From Galaxea fascicularis (Eukaryota; Cnidaria; Anthozoa; Scleractinia; Euphylliidae), in NCBI GenBank assembly GCA_948470475.1, contig OX419343.1, positions 3,221,333 to 3,285,332 on the forward strand: 64,000 bases of DNA, in the 5' to 3' direction. The translations under genes and the position numbers were made by a program. The notes under the pieces were generated by a model. That model saw only the letters and a program-made list of their open reading frames with translations. It was not told where the DNA came from and searched no databases. Shown one piece after another: positions 46,579 through 57,572 of the stretch. The first letter of the stretch is position 1, and every line of letters begins with the position of its first letter.

Positions 46579-48763
46579 GGGAGAGGGAGGGTGGGAGGTA
46601 CTCCCAACCCTCCCTTCTTCCACTCGGCAGAGTGGGAGAGGGAGGGTGGGAGGTACTCCCAACCCTCCCTTCTTCCACTCGGCAGAGTGGGAGAGGGAGG
46701 GTGGGAGGTACTCCCAACCCTCCCTTCTTCCACTCGGCAGAGTGGGAGAGGGAGGGTGGGAGGTACTCCCAACCCTCCCTTCTTCCACTCGGCAGAGTGG
46801 GAGAGGGAGGGTGGGAGGTACTCCCAACCCTCCCTTCTTCCACTCGGCAGAGTGGGAGAGGGAGGGTGGGAGGTACTCCCAACCCTCCCTTCTTCCACTC
46901 GGCAGAGTGGGAGAGGGAGGGTGGGAGGTACTCCCAACCCTCCCTTCTTCCACTCGGCAGAGTGGGAGAGGGAGGGTGGGAGGTACTCCCAACCCTCCCT
47001 TCTTCCACTCGGCAGAGTGGGAGAGGGAGGGTGGGAGGTACTCCCAACCCTCCCTTCTTCCACTCGGCAGAGTGGGAGAGGGAGGGTGGGAGGTACTCCC
47101 AACCCTCCCTTCTTCCACTCGGCAGAGTGGGAGAGGGAGGGTGGGAGGTACTCCCAACCCTCCCTTCTTCCACTCGGCAGAGTGGGAGAGGGAGGGTGGG
47201 AGGTACTCCCAACCCTCCCTTCTTCCACTCGGCAGAGTGGGAGAGGGAGGGTGGGAGGTACTCCCAACCCTCCCTTCTTCCACTCGGCAGAGTGGGAGAG
47301 GGAGGGTGGGAGGTACTCCCAACCCTCCCTTCTTCCACTCGGCAGAGTGGGAGAGGGAGGGTGGGAGGTACTCCCAACCCTCCCTTCTTCCACTCGGCAG
47401 AGTGGGAGAGGGAGGGTGGGAGGTACTCCCAACCCTCCCTTCTTCCACTCGGCAGAGTGGGAGAGGGAGGGTGGGAGGTACTCCCAACCCTCCCTTCTTC
47501 CACTCGGCAGAGTGGGAGAGGGAGGGTGGGAGGTACTCCCAACCCTCCCTTCTTCCACTCGGCAGAGTGGGAGAGGGAGGGTGGGAGGTACTCCCAACCC
47601 TCCCTTCTTCCACTCGGCAGAGTGGGAGAGGGAGGGTGGGAGGTACTCCCAACCCTCCCTTCTTCCACTCGGCAGAGTGGGAGAGGGAGGGTGGGAGGTA
47701 CTCCCAACCCTCCCTTCTTCCACTCGGCAGAGTGGGAGAGGGAGGGTGGGAGGTACTCCCAACCCTCCCTTCTTCCACTCGGCAGAGTGGGAGAGGGAGG
47801 GTGGGAGGTACTCCCAACCCTCCCTTCTTCCACTCGGCAGAGTGGGAGAGGGAGGGTGGGAGGTACTCCCAACCCTCCCTTCTTCCACTCGGCAGAGTGG
47901 GAGAGGGAGGGTGGGAGGTACTCCCAACCCTCCCTTCTTCCACTCGGCAGAGTGGGAGAGGGAGGGTGGGAGGTACTCCCAACCCTCCCTTCTTCCACTC
48001 GGCAGAGTGGGAGAGGGAGGGTGGGAGGTACTCCCAACCCTCCCTTCTTCCACTCGGCAGAGTGGGAGAGGGAGGGTGGGAGGTACTCCCAACCCTCCCT
48101 TCTTCCACTCGGCAGAGTGGGAGAGGGAGGGTGGGAGGTACTCCCAACCCTCCCTTCTTCCACTCGGCAGAGTGGGAGAGGGAGGGTGGGAGGTACTCCC
48201 AACCCTCCCTTCTTCCACTCGGCAGAGTGGGAGAGGGAGGGTGGGAGGTACTCCCAACCCTCCCTTCTTCCACTCGGCAGAGTGGGAGAGGGAGGGTGGG
48301 AGGTACTCCCAACCCTCCCTTCTTCCACTCGGCAGAGTGGGAGAGGGAGGGTGGGAGGTACTCCCAACCCTCCCTTCTTCCACTCGGCAGAGTGGGAGAG
48401 GGAGGGTGGGAGGTACTCCCAACCCTCCCTTCTTCCACTCGGCAGAGTGGGAGAGGGAGGGTGGGAGGTACTCCCAACCCTCCCTTCTTCCACTCGGCAG
48501 AGTGGGAGAGGGAGGGTGGGAGGTACTCCCAACCCTCCCTTCTTCCACTCGGCAGAGTGGGAGAGGGAGGGTGGGAGGTACTCCCAACCCTCCCTTCTTC
48601 CACTCGGCAGAGTGGGAGAGGGAGGGTGGGAGGTACTCCCAACCCTCCCTTCTTCCACTCGGCAGAGTGGGAGAGGGAGGGTGGGAGGTACTCCCAACCC
48701 TCCCTTCTTCCACTCGGCAGAGTGGGAGAGGGAGGGTGGGAGGTACTCCCAACCCTCCCTTCC
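46579..48763. repeat. 55-bp G-quadruplex satellite, 39 full copies plus a partial one
   Basis: The unit reads GGGAGAGGGAGGGTGGGAGG, then TACTCCCAACCCTCCCTTCT, then TCCACTCGGCAGAGT (55 bp). Unit starts run from 46579 to 48724 in exact 55-bp steps, and I saw no variant by eye. Each unit holds four G3 runs (a canonical quadruplex motif on the plus strand) and, 3 bp later, the inverted C-rich half, so it can also form a hairpin. Because 55 is not a multiple of 3 and the unit lacks stops, five or more frames stay open for over 700 codons on both strands; these are not evidence of genes. Confidence 0.97.
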
Positions 48764-48819
48764 GGGATAATTTATTCAGATGTGAATTTGTGACGTTTTT
48801 TATATGTAAGGACGGAGAA

Positions 48820-48995
48820 ATAGGCCATTTCCGAGTTCATATCTGCCTCCTCTTGAAAGCGAGTCTAAGTGCCAAGTTTTTGTTATGAAAATTTGTTTTT
48901 ATTCATATGTACAGTAGAACTAATTACCATCACAAAAAGGTCGCACTGAGACTCGCTTTGAAGAGGAGGTAGACATGAACTCGGGAATGGCCTAT
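48820..48995. mobile_element. Palindromic MITE, GCGAGTCT family
   Basis: ATAGGCCATTTCCGAGTTCA is mirrored by TGAACTCGGGAATGGCCTAT. The inner arms CTCCTCTTGAAAGCGAGTCT and AGACTCGCTTTGAAGAGGAG pair. It is related to 10430-10690 and 23945-24098. Confidence 0.8.
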
Positions 48996-51023
48996 TGAGA
49001 TACTGGAAAGATAATTAGTAATGTATGTACAAATTTAGGAGTAATATATTCATATGTTCTGAAGTTTTTTAGGGAGGGAGGAATATTGATGCGTTGTCGT
49101 ACTAACTGCTCTGTTATGCAATACTACTAGGGTTGACCCTTGAACTCTTAGAAGTGATTAGCACATTTGTTCTTAAAGTATGGGGTTGGTAGATGTGAAA
49201 TCTGGAGAAAATGGGGTGAATTGCGATTGAAGGAAAGGTAAAAAGGTATACACATAAATTATAGTCTGTTAATGGTGAAAGAGGCACGTTATTGTGGTGG
49301 AGGACGATCTGGGCTTGATCTAATTATTTACTTAAATTTTAATGTTTGAACCACTTTCAATATTTCTCACTTATCCCTTATTTTCAACATTCTCCCAAGC
49401 AACTCTTCTTCCTTCCAAAAGTTTACAGGGTTACTGAAACCATTTTGACGGAAGTGATGAAAGGTAGAAAAAAAAAGAAGGCATTTACAGGTAAGCCCAA
49501 CCCTCTCTATATACTGTCCAGGGGACTGGACATACTTATCAGCCAGAGGTTATCTTGATATTACCCCAAATTCTCTTAACTAATGCACAAAGTTATACAA
49601 ATGAGAATTGATGTTGGAACTTGGGAGTTACAGTTAATCCTTCTTGTTCTCAGTGCAAAAAATTCTCACTAGTTCTGTTTCCGTTTTCTTAGGGATAGCT
49701 TGGGAGTTGGAATTCTCCTTTTCGTTCTCTCTCTTATGGAGTGAAGTTAAATGGGTTGAACTTGCACTCTTTCCCTTTCTCCACAGGGGGTAGAGAAGGC
49801 CTTCTCTTCTTGGAGAGGGAGGGGTGAGAGGTTCTTTCATCATTAGTCCCCAGGGCATCACTTTAATTTTTTTGTGTTTTTTCATTAATTTCATTTCCGA
49901 GTTTGATTTGCTCTAATAGTGTTTTGTGTGCTGTCTCCAGTGTGACCAGTTCTTTTAATTTTCTGTTTGCTCTTGAGAAAGAGCTACTTGTTTCATGTAA
50001 CTGATTTATTTAAAACATTAGTTTGCCTAAATACTGGTGGCTGTGGACGAGCACTTTGAATTTTAGTGCTAAGGCTTCGATAAATGGTCCTATACAACAA
50101 TACGGCTGTGACTCGAGGTAGTAGCTGGGGACAGTTTTTTTGAGTGTCTTGCACACGGGGGGTCTCCTGTTCCCGGTAAGAGACGATTGAAATTGGTTCT
50201 ACATCCAAGGACCCCTGTGCCAAGCTTTGTTGGTAAATCCCTAAACCATAGGCCTTTGGTACTTCCCAGTTAAAAGTAAAGTACACAGACACAGAGGATT
50301 GGCCACATTGTAGACTTTGTGGCAGTTTACTGTGAAAAGTGTAAACTCTAACAGTTTTTTCCGACTGTTTGTTCTTCTTCAACTAATCACACTCACAAAG
50401 GATCAAAATTGGTCAAGGGCAGTGCCAATCAAACCAAGCTTTGACGACAGCCTTTAAAGTAGCCACGTAGCTGAATCGGCTACCCGGGTTAAAGTTTTCC
50501 TTTTTTAATATAAGTTTTTATTTGAGAATTACTACACAATGTTTACAAAATGGACACCACACTAAGAACGTTAGTTTACGACATTCCACTGTGTACAATA
50601 CACTGCCTCTGGTTAAATAAAGTTAGTTACTTGTTCGAATGTAAGCAGACTGCACCTTTGCCCTTCGATAACATTGACGCGAGAATAGTAAATTCATGAA
50701 TATTGGGGAGAGAAAGATCTGAGCAGATCAAAAGGAAGATACCAAAGAAGTGCTTCCACAGTTTTTGGAACGTGATCTTAAATTCTTATTAGGGCGTACG
50801 CAAACGGAGAGTTTTGAAGATAGGCCGCAAGCAAAACGAATCAGCATTCCAAACTTCAACTCTTTGTGTCCTACGGATGTTTTTATTGCGGTCTTTGTGT
50901 ATTTTTGTCCGCATATTTTCTGACCCTGTTTTTGTTTATTTTTTGATTTTGTAGTTTACACCTTTGATTAATCACAGAAGTGCTCTTGGGGATGGATGGC
51001 CAGGGAAATTTATATTTCAAATC
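48996..51023. other. No gene seen; 3' part may be LINE 5' UTR
   Basis: Frames at 49346-49558, 49634-49894 and 49993-50382 have no recognised domain. From about 50640 to 51038 the sequence leads into the LINE and may be its 5' region. Confidence 0.3.
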
Positions 51024-51038
51024 AAAGTAAACAAATAA

Positions 51039-52512
51039 ATGGATCTTAAAATAGGGTCTCTTAATGTAAGAGGATTAGGAGACAAGGCAAATCATTGGGA
51101 AACGTTTAATTGGCTCCGCTCGAAAAAGATGTCAATATTTTTCCTTCCAAAAGTTCATTGTACTGAAGAAAATAAGCATGATTGCCGAGCAGAATGGGGA
51201 TATCAAATACTATTTAGCTGTGGCTCAAGCAAAACTGCAGGTGTTGCCATTCTCTTTAACAACAATTTTGACTTTCAAATTTCTAAACTTTTTCAGACCC
51301 CGGGGGACGCTTCGTAGTATGTGACTTTATTACAAATGGGAAGCACCTGTTAACCAAATCAAATCAATTATACAACAAACTAAGGATGAATATGCGAAGG
51401 ATATGTTTGTACTCTGGGAAATGGTAAAACTGAAAGTAAGGGAGGAATCAATGAAATGTGGAGCATCTAAGGAAAAGAAAATGACGCAGGAACGAGAGAA
51501 TATCGAAAAGTCAATTGAAACTTTAGAAAAAGATATTACAAATATCTACATAGATGACTCTCAAAAGCAAAACGTATGGTTGGAACTTGAAACAAAGAAA
51601 GGAGAATTAGAGCTATTGATTGAATACTAAACTGAAAGAAGCTACTCTCAGATCCAAATCTCGATGGTACAATGAAGGCAAGAAAAATACTAAGTACTTT
51701 CTTGATTTTTCTTGAAAAAGACATTGTAAACAGGGAACTATAACTCAGATTAAAACTAATGAGAACAATTTGGTTGTCACCGACAAAGACATTTTGAATG
51801 AACGTGTTTCCTTTTATGAAAGCCTCTATAGCTCCAAAATAAACGAGTGCCTCACTGAAGACTTTTTCCAACACCCAAATAAAAGACAATTGAATGAAAA
51901 AGAAGGATTTTCTTGCAAAGGACTGCTCAACAGGGAGGAATGTCTAGATGCGCCTAAAACTGTCTTCGGATAAAACCCCTGGAACAGATGGTCTTCCCGG
52001 TGAATTTTATAAGGTTTTCTGGAACGACTTGGTTGATATTCTTATAAACGCTCTCAATTACTCATATGAAACAGGAAAACATTCTGTATTGCAAACACGA
52101 GGTATCGTGAAACTTACACCCAAAAAGGCTGCCGAGCTCAATTTAGTTAAAAACTGGCGATTGTTAACGCTGTTAAATTGGGATTATAAGATTGCGATTA
52201 AAGCCATAGCGAACCAAATTAAAATTGTGCTTCCTAAACTTATTCGATCGATGGACAATGTTATTAAATATACTAAAGCGAAAAACATTCCGGGACTTCT
52301 TCTTTTTCTTGATTTTGAGGAAGTCTTTGACACACCAAAATGGTCTTTGAATTTATTCAAAGGACTTACGACGTTTTTGGTTCCGGATCAAAATTATTAC
52401 AATGGATTAATGTTCTCTACTTCGACATAGAAAGCTGTATTTTAAACAATGGATGGGAAAATAATTTCTTCAAACTCAATTGAGGAGTTCGGCAGGGCTG
52501 TCCCCTGCCGCC
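51039..52512 (+). pseudogene. Decayed Tx1/L1-like LINE (endonuclease plus part of reverse transcriptase)
   Basis: The start (51039-51317) is an APE-type endonuclease N-terminus: SLNVRGLGDKAN, then FFLPKVHC, then AGVAILFNN. In active relatives the catalytic Glu lies in a FLQEVH-type motif; here it reads FLPKVH, so the residue is lost. The frame shifts after TPGD, then a linker frame follows (51403-51630, coiled-coil-like), then reverse transcriptase in 51948-52430: SSDKTPGTDGLPGEFYK, KNWRLLTLLN, FLDFEEVFD (motif A). Motif 2a sequence is missing between LIRSMD and NVIKYT, which suggests an internal deletion. Past 52430 another frame gives an in-frame stop just before GVRQGCPL, and the copy ends before YADD. 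It is non-functional, with several frameshifts. Confidence 0.85.
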
Positions 52513-52551
52513 CTATTTGTTCGTTTTATACCTCTTACTAACCAAGTTCGA

Positions 52552-52815
52552 GGTCCGTACTGTAAGTTATGGACCGAGTTTTTTCCCGTTCGCTTATGGC
52601 CCAAGCACAAAGCGCACAGGCCATAAATCAACGGGAAAAAACGAGGATCCGAAACTTACAGTATGGACCGAGAAAACAAGGTTAGTAGGGTTTGTTATAT
52701 CTCTGAGGTTAATCAGGAGTGCGGGAAAGGGAACTTTCAAATTTAGCGGGCAGTACAGTAGAATACGGCCCGCAAAATTGACCAATCACAGCGCACGTAC
52801 TAACTGAGAGATATA
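52552..52815. mobile_element. Hairpin MITE and flanking repeat
   Basis: Arms 52552-52590 and about 52630-52671 are inverted copies (GGTCCGTACTGTAAGTT, then GGACCGAGTTTTTTCCCGTT). It begins where the LINE ends. The sequence to about 52815 (GCGGGCAGTACAGTAGAATA, then CGGCCCGC) looks like the same element family but I cannot fix its end. Confidence 0.6.
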
Positions 52816-53171
52816 ATAAGTAGAAATAATGGCAGAAGGTTTTCGAAGAAGTAATAAGATCATAAAATCGTATAAAATACGCAAACGACACCACACTTAT
52901 ATTAGACGGTTCGGAACATTCCCTCGAAGAAGCTCTCAGGCTATTAGTAAAATACCAAAACCTTCCGTTGATAATTTCTGTGGATATTAACCGGGAGTTG
53001 ACTTAGTGTGTCAGAACTTAAACGAAAAAACGACATTCTCAACGCAGGGATACATGTGAAAGCGATAATATAATTTTCCCGGGAAAATCAAATTCCTGTA
53101 ACAAGTGGTGAATAAATTTGCGAGTCACGCACAGTTGACCTTTGCGCCTTTCTGTTAAATGATAAGGACAG

Positions 53172-53346
53172 TATACGAGAAGTCGGAGTTTCAAAAAACA
53201 CGTGCGCGCGTCGGGATAAAAAGAAGCATATAATTTTCTTCTTTTGTCATGCAATATACTTTCACGAATTTGCAGTCAAAAACTTTGTATTTTTAATTTT
53301 ATCCCGACGCGCGCAAGTGTTTTTTGAAACTCCGACTTCTCGTATA
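53172..53346. mobile_element. 175-bp MITE with 50-bp TIRs
   Basis: TATACGAGAAGTCGGAGTTT at the left is mirrored by AAACTCCGACTTCTCGTATA at the right. The 50-bp arms include GCGCGCGTCGGGATAAAA with one or two mismatches. The short open frame on the minus strand across it is not a gene. Confidence 0.85.
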
Positions 53347-53730
53347 GCAAAGTAATGAAGTCACCTCATTGTAATTTGCTCAATATACATTTGAAAAATA
53401 GAATATTCATGATGACAAAATATACTAAAATCGTCACTAAAACGTATATTTCTATACTCTTGGATTTAATTGCGTTACACAACTTGACACATGTTTTACC
53501 GACTGAGATTTGTTTTGCCGCGCTCAGATGACATTTTAAGTTATGCGCTACAGAAATGAGAGCAATTTGGCTTTGTGTATAGCCTTCCCCTGAACAATTA
53601 AAGGCATCCTGTGGTAAGCTCGTGGAGTGAGTAAGATAATGTTCATTGGTAGCCAAATAAGAGTATTATTCTTAACGACCATTTAACGAATGCATGGATG
53701 CGCCTGTCGAAATCGATTACAAATTGTCTA

Positions 53731-53896
53731 TTGCAATAGTCCATTTTACAGTTCATGTTGAGTGACCTGGCCTTTGATAAGAAGCGAGGCTGGGGGTGAC
53801 CTTGTTTTGATACAAACCTCTCTGTCTTTCTCATGTAAATGAAGACTAGTTAGCATAACAACAGCATGATGTACATGAGAAAAGCAGTGAGGTCTG

Positions 53897-53927
<31 letters not shown>

Positions 53928-53975
53928 CTACCCAAAGGCCAGGTCACTGAACACATAACTGTAAAATGGCGTATT
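53731..53975. mobile_element. Palindromic MITE, about 110-bp arms
   Basis: CCATTTTACAGTT, GACCTGGCCTTTG and GACCTTGTTTTGATACA occur in order at the left and inverted at the right (TGTATCAAAACAAGGTC, AAAGGCCAGGTC, AACTGTAAAATGG). Arm identity is roughly 85 percent. Confidence 0.75.
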
Positions 53976-54042
53976 GTTTGTAAACGCCTGACATCCTGAT
54001 TCCCCAACCATCCCCGATAGCTCTCAACGAGCTAAAAACCGG

Positions 54043-54135
54043 GGGGTCTTCGTTTTAGACCAGTGGGTCTTCGTTTTAGACTACAGGGTCTTTGTTTTAG
54101 ACCAGTGGGTCTTCGGTCTTCGGTCTTCGTTTTCG
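54043..54135 (+). repeat. 21-bp tandem repeat, about four units
   Basis: The unit GGGTCTTCGTTTTAGACCAG (plus one base) repeats, ending with a collapsed CGGTCTTCGGTCTTC stretch. Confidence 0.85.
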
Positions 54136-54231
54136 ACACACTCGTCAAAAATGGCGCCTTTACAGTTCACCCGCAGTAGTCCCAGGTTCCAATCGCTTTC
54201 AGCGTCAGGGCTAGTTACCAGTACTTTGAAA

Positions 54232-54490
54232 TTTTGTTGTGTTCTAGTTTGGCGTTGTGAACCTGAAAATTGTGTTGTGTTCTAAAAAAAATTGTTGTGC
54301 TCTGAAATAGGTTGTTGTGTTCTGGAAAAGATTGTTGTGTTCTGAAAACGATTGTAGTGTTCTCAAAAAGATTGTTGTGTGCTGCGAAAGATTGTTGTGT
54401 TCCGCAAAAGATTGTTGTGTTTTGAGAACGATTGTCGTGTTCTCAAAAGGATTGTCGTGTTCTGCAAAAGATTGTTGTGTTTCAGAAAGG
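54232..54490 (+). repeat. 21-bp tandem repeat, about ten or more units
   Basis: The unit ATTGTTGTGTTCTGAAAAAG (plus one base) varies at several positions. The period is a multiple of 3, so it encodes a 7-residue repeat on each strand (minus 54244-54522, plus 54317-54568); there is no sign it is expressed. Confidence 0.9.
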
Positions 54491-55844
54491 AAATTGAGTT
54501 GTGTTTTGCCCCTGTGGGCCACCGTAATACGACCTGATACAATCTTTTTACAATTTATTTGTCGCTAGCGCAGAATTTTTTTCCCTGGTTTGTCAGAAAA
54601 CAAAAGGTAAAAGGTAACATTTTAAAAGAAACTTCGTCTTGATTAGTCACCTGAGTGGAAGCGAGACTTCCGGTCTAAAAATGTCACGCTTTTACCGCCC
54701 GTGTATTCTTAAATAGGAGAACATCCCTCAAGAGTTTTGTTCACACAAACAAATTAATTGAACATTGTTTTAGTCGCTTAATATTTACGCGTGAATTTAG
54801 TCGCGAATTCCTTGATATGTATTGTGAAACCATTAACGTGTTACGCGCGATTGAAAACAGACGTGACAGAAACATGTGTCCAAATGTCACATTGTGTCAA
54901 TAGATCACTCTCTGAAATTTTATTACTTCGTACTATTTTGTATTTTTGTCCGACCAGACTGGCTTCTTGTCCGCTCAAAACTGGCCCCTGGCCTGACAAA
55001 TGACCTGCCTATAGACAAAAATTATTTGCAGGCTTGTACATTTGTTTTTTTGCATGCACGCACCATTGACGTGGACACTTCAAATATAAAAGTTTCAGGG
55101 AAAATTATCTAGTAGCATTTTCTGTAAGCCATAAAACACGTTTTTTTTAATATCTTTTATTCTGCTACATAATTTTTTTTCATACTGCCTGAAAGTTAAA
55201 AAATTTAGGGAGTTTCCCAACAAAGGAATAGAAACGGTAGATCGCCAGATTGCTTTTTCGGGTAATTTGCAAAAACTGGCATTTAGAGGACCTTTTTGTG
55301 GACCTGGCGTGTTGCCATGGTAACCGATATGACATCACATGCACCCTTAAAATATAGCCCAACAATAGAGATCCAAGGAGACATAGTTTGCCTACACCAT
55401 TAAATATCCTTCTTTGTAATCTTACATCGTTTCGCAAACACTATATCAATGAAAAACCCTTTCAAGCCACCTTAAATTATCTTTGCCAACCCTGAAATGA
55501 ATTTATGGACACTATTTGTTAATCTGAGACAACACTGACCTTTTAACCGATGCAACAGATGGGGTCTGTCTGAGATCTTCCCTTACACAAAGAAATGCTC
55601 TGAAGGATAGAGACATGGAAAGACCAGAAAATTAGGGCAACACAATTCTAATGGTAAAATAAAATTTGCAAACCCAGTAAGACAACACAAGCTACAGTCA
55701 TGCAAACAATCCTTGCAATGGGGGTTTTTACTTTGAATGTTATGCTTTTGTACAGTAGTCTGGTTTTGTTAAGTTTTTCTTTAGTTAATTATTTTTCAGG
55801 AGAATGAAGCAATCCATTGCATTTGACACACTGAAAAGGCAAAC
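54491..55844. other. No gene seen
   Basis: AT-rich, with small featureless frames (54791-55003, 54876-55112, minus 55180-55437). Confidence 0.35.
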
Positions 55845-56026
55845 CAGGACTGTCATTAAGGGCCGGGGCCGGGGCCCGGGGATTTTCCCCTCATATTTTG
55901 AGGTATATTCCCGGCTACTTTGATTTAAAATCAGCATGTTGACTAAACTTCAGCAACTTAAAATCCCCCGTTATTTTTGGGTATACACTGTATCCCGATC
56001 TACTTCAAAAATTAGTGACAGCCCTG
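55845..56026. mobile_element. 182-bp hAT-like MITE
   Basis: CAGGACTGTCATTAA at the left is mirrored by TTAGTGACAGCCCTG at the right. CAAAC flanks both ends (55840-55844, 56027-56031). Confidence 0.8.
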
Positions 56027-56247
56027 CAAACACAAAACATTGAGATGATGGGTTAATAATTGAAAATTTGTAAAAGGGACAATCCCACTAATTTGCTTTC
56101 AAAATGTTGTCTAATTCCAAATGTAAACATGTCACCATGCTCTTAAGGCTATCACAAATATAAACAAGTGGTACTTACACCAAGCCTTAATTGATCCGGC
56201 CTTGTTTAGTGAAGCTTAAAAAAATGAAAGGCAAAGTAGGAGTAAAT

Positions 56248-56349
56248 GTTAACCCTTTCACTCCTGATGGTGCCAAGTGACACATATAGATTTTACTCTG
56301 TCTGTCGCCACACGATTTTACTCGTCAATGGAGAAGGGAAAGGGTTAAC
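56248..56349. mobile_element. 102-bp element with GTTAACCCTTTC ends
   Basis: Perfect 12-bp TIRs GTTAACCCTTTC and GAAAGGGTTAAC. The interior has CACACGATTTTACTCGTCAA. Relation to the TTAACCC family at 12277 is possible. Confidence 0.65.
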
Positions 56350-56966
56350 ATACATGTAATTTGTTAAACAAAGTAGCTGTAACATAACAAGGAATTAGTC
56401 ATTTGTTGAATACCAACCCTGTTTCTCCAGTGTTTTCCTGTCTTTGCCATAAGATAGCAAAATGTGTTTGCTGTGATACATGTAATTTACTTTGGCAGAT
56501 ACACTGTAAGAAAATGAACTCCTAATAAAGCTGGCCCTTCAGTACCCTTCCAAGCTATCCCATTTTAGTGACTGGTTTACTCAAACAAGATGTGCCCACC
56601 AGACACATTTTATTGGGAAAGTTCAAATTCTTTCTTTCAAAAAATGAGTTACCGCAAAGTAAGAAAGATTTACCAAAGGTAGAAGAATGTTAGCTTTCGT
56701 TGCTTAAAGGGATGAGCATCAATCTACTAATTGAAAAAAATCTGACTACTCAATGAAAGGACCCACGACTGGAAAGGCCCCCCTCTGCCATTGGATTGGC
56801 TGGGTTGCTTCTGTTACATACTGCTTTACAGTGTATATGGGAATTCTCGATAGTGATTTAAACTGTATCAATATTGCAAAACATTCATAACTACAGGGCC
56901 ATAACAGTTCTACAAATTATTGCCATATTATTGGCCATATACATGTACATGTATGACTGACTGTGA

Positions 56967-57185
56967 TTCCAGGTTTCTTGGAATTGCAGTCATTATCAGT
57001 AATCCAATCAGTGATTTGCATTATCAGTCATCCAGTCAGTGATCATTAGCAGTCATCCAATCAGTGATATCATTAGCAGTAATCCAATCAGTGATCATTA
57101 TCAGTCATCCAATCAGTGATCATTATCAGTCATCAGTAATCCAGTCAGTGATCTGCATTGTCAGTCATCCAATCAGTGATCTCCA
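56967..57185 (+). repeat. Degenerate tandem repeat (CATCCAATCAGTGATCATTATCAGT-type)
   Basis: CCAATCAGTGAT or CCAGTCAGTGAT recurs at least seven times with a spacing of about 27-33 bp, separated by CATTATCAGT or CATTAGCAGT variants. Confidence 0.85.
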
Positions 57186-57279
57186 CATCATTGATCATAA
57201 CATATATTCTTAGAATAATTAGATTGCAATTCACATTTTGAAAGAACAACAACAATTCCTTCCCTTCATGTTTTACATA

Positions 57280-57540
57280 AATAAATAAATAAATGAATAC
57301 TTAATTGACCACTCCCCTAAAGGGGCTTTTCAGGGCCAATGAAACAAATAATACAAATGAAAACAACAGAGTTAAGAATCCCAACTAGCGGGAGGCAGCC
57401 AGTTGGCAATTTACAAGGATGACCGAGGAGTTGAACCAGGCACTCACCCAGAACAACTCCACCTAGTGGCCAGAGTTGGATTTGAACCCGGGTCACTGCA
57501 TTGAAAACCAGTGCCCTAAACCACTCGGCCATCCTGCCTC
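57280..57540 (-). repeat. tRNA-derived SINE, family 2 (Ser/Leu-like head)
   Basis: Read on the minus strand, the head GGCAGGATGGCCGAGTGG has an A box (TGGCCGAGTGG) and a later B box (GGTTCAAATCC, near 57477-57489) with the spacing of a class II tRNA. The body has CCTGGTTCAACTCCTCGGTC. The copy ends in an ATTT microsatellite at about 57280. The long body and tail rule out an ordinary tRNA gene. Confidence 0.8.
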
Positions 57541-57572
57541 CATGTAGAAAAATCACCCAAATCATGTATAAA

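Noticed and set aside
46579..48763. CRISPR-like array
   Set aside because: The units are identical along their whole length with no variable spacers, no cas genes are present, and the DNA is eukaryotic.
46429..48888. Seven open frames of 712-765 codons on both strands
   Set aside because: All are products of a stop-free 55-bp satellite read in rotating frames; identical peptides appear in different frames and both strands, with no conserved domain.
57475..57540. Functional tRNA-Ser or tRNA-Leu gene on the minus strand
   Set aside because: A and B boxes are good but the sequence continues into a SINE body and an ATTT tail, and a proper acceptor stem is not visible.
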